From positions 12,179,065-12,243,064 of the forward strand of contig CM038916.1 in NCBI GenBank assembly GCA_021904315.1: 64,000 bases of DNA, written 5' to 3'. The stretch comes from Sphagnum magellanicum. Lineage: Eukaryota > Streptophyta > Sphagnopsida > Sphagnales > Sphagnaceae. Shown here one piece after another: positions 63,912 to 64,000 of the stretch. The position numbers and the translations under genes are program-made. The notes under the pieces are model-generated. The model had not been told where the DNA came from. It ran no database searches and worked only from the letters and a program-made list of their open reading frames with translations. Positions within the stretch are counted from its first letter, which is position 1, and each line of letters begins with the position of its first letter.

Positions 63912-64000
63912 CTGTCCAAACAGCATCAACCAGCCGCAATCAACAGCAGCTGAAAAGCCACTAATCTCAAAACCACAAATCACCACATCTCTCACAACAA

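Overview
The window is nuclear DNA of a land plant. The genes have many short GT-AG introns, and several families take a plant-specific form: a peroxisomal naphthoate synthase with a PTS2-like signal, an ACS10/12-type aminotransferase with an N-terminal membrane segment, a PICKLE-like CHD3 protein and a DUF1350 protein with a plastid-type leader. TTTAGGG-type telomeric motifs are scattered through it. Long AT-rich gene-poor stretches, decayed transposons and many microsatellites suggest a large genome. A fern or another seed-free plant is my guess; the sequence does not prove it.

Layout. 1-5.9 kb is AT-rich intergenic DNA with an 81-bp tandem array. 5.9-9.1 kb (+) is a pyruvate kinase gene of 4 exons and 523 aa. 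12.1-15.4 kb (-) is 1,4-dihydroxy-2-naphthoyl-CoA synthase, 9 exons. 18.8-21.5 kb is a transposon graveyard: a Ty3 pol fragment split by a 928-bp solo LTR, followed by a hAT transposase tail. 25.1-27.6 kb (+) is an AMID/FSP1-like FAD oxidoreductase, 6 exons. 27.6-40.2 kb is gene-poor, with minisatellites and a second solo LTR of the same family in opposite orientation. 40.2-44.1 kb (+) is a DUF1350 alpha/beta-hydrolase-like protein, 10 exons, enclosed by a split inverted repeat. 48.4-52.7 kb (-) is an SKA3-like kinetochore protein, 9 exons. 54.4-57.2 kb (-) is an ACS10/12-like protein, 4 exons, that lacks several residues needed by the family. 60.7-63.9 kb (-) is the C-terminal part of a PICKLE-like CHD3 remodeler that continues beyond the right edge.

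There is no operon-like organisation. The genes cover glycolysis, phylloquinone synthesis, quinone redox, plastid function, chromosome segregation, PLP enzymology and chromatin. One pairing is biochemically suggestive: naphthoate synthase (phylloquinone pathway) and the FSP1-like oxidoreductase (a family whose animal member reduces vitamin K) are divergent neighbours about 9.7 kb apart. All exon models were made by eye from splice signals, phase and similarity to remembered families. No database search was run.
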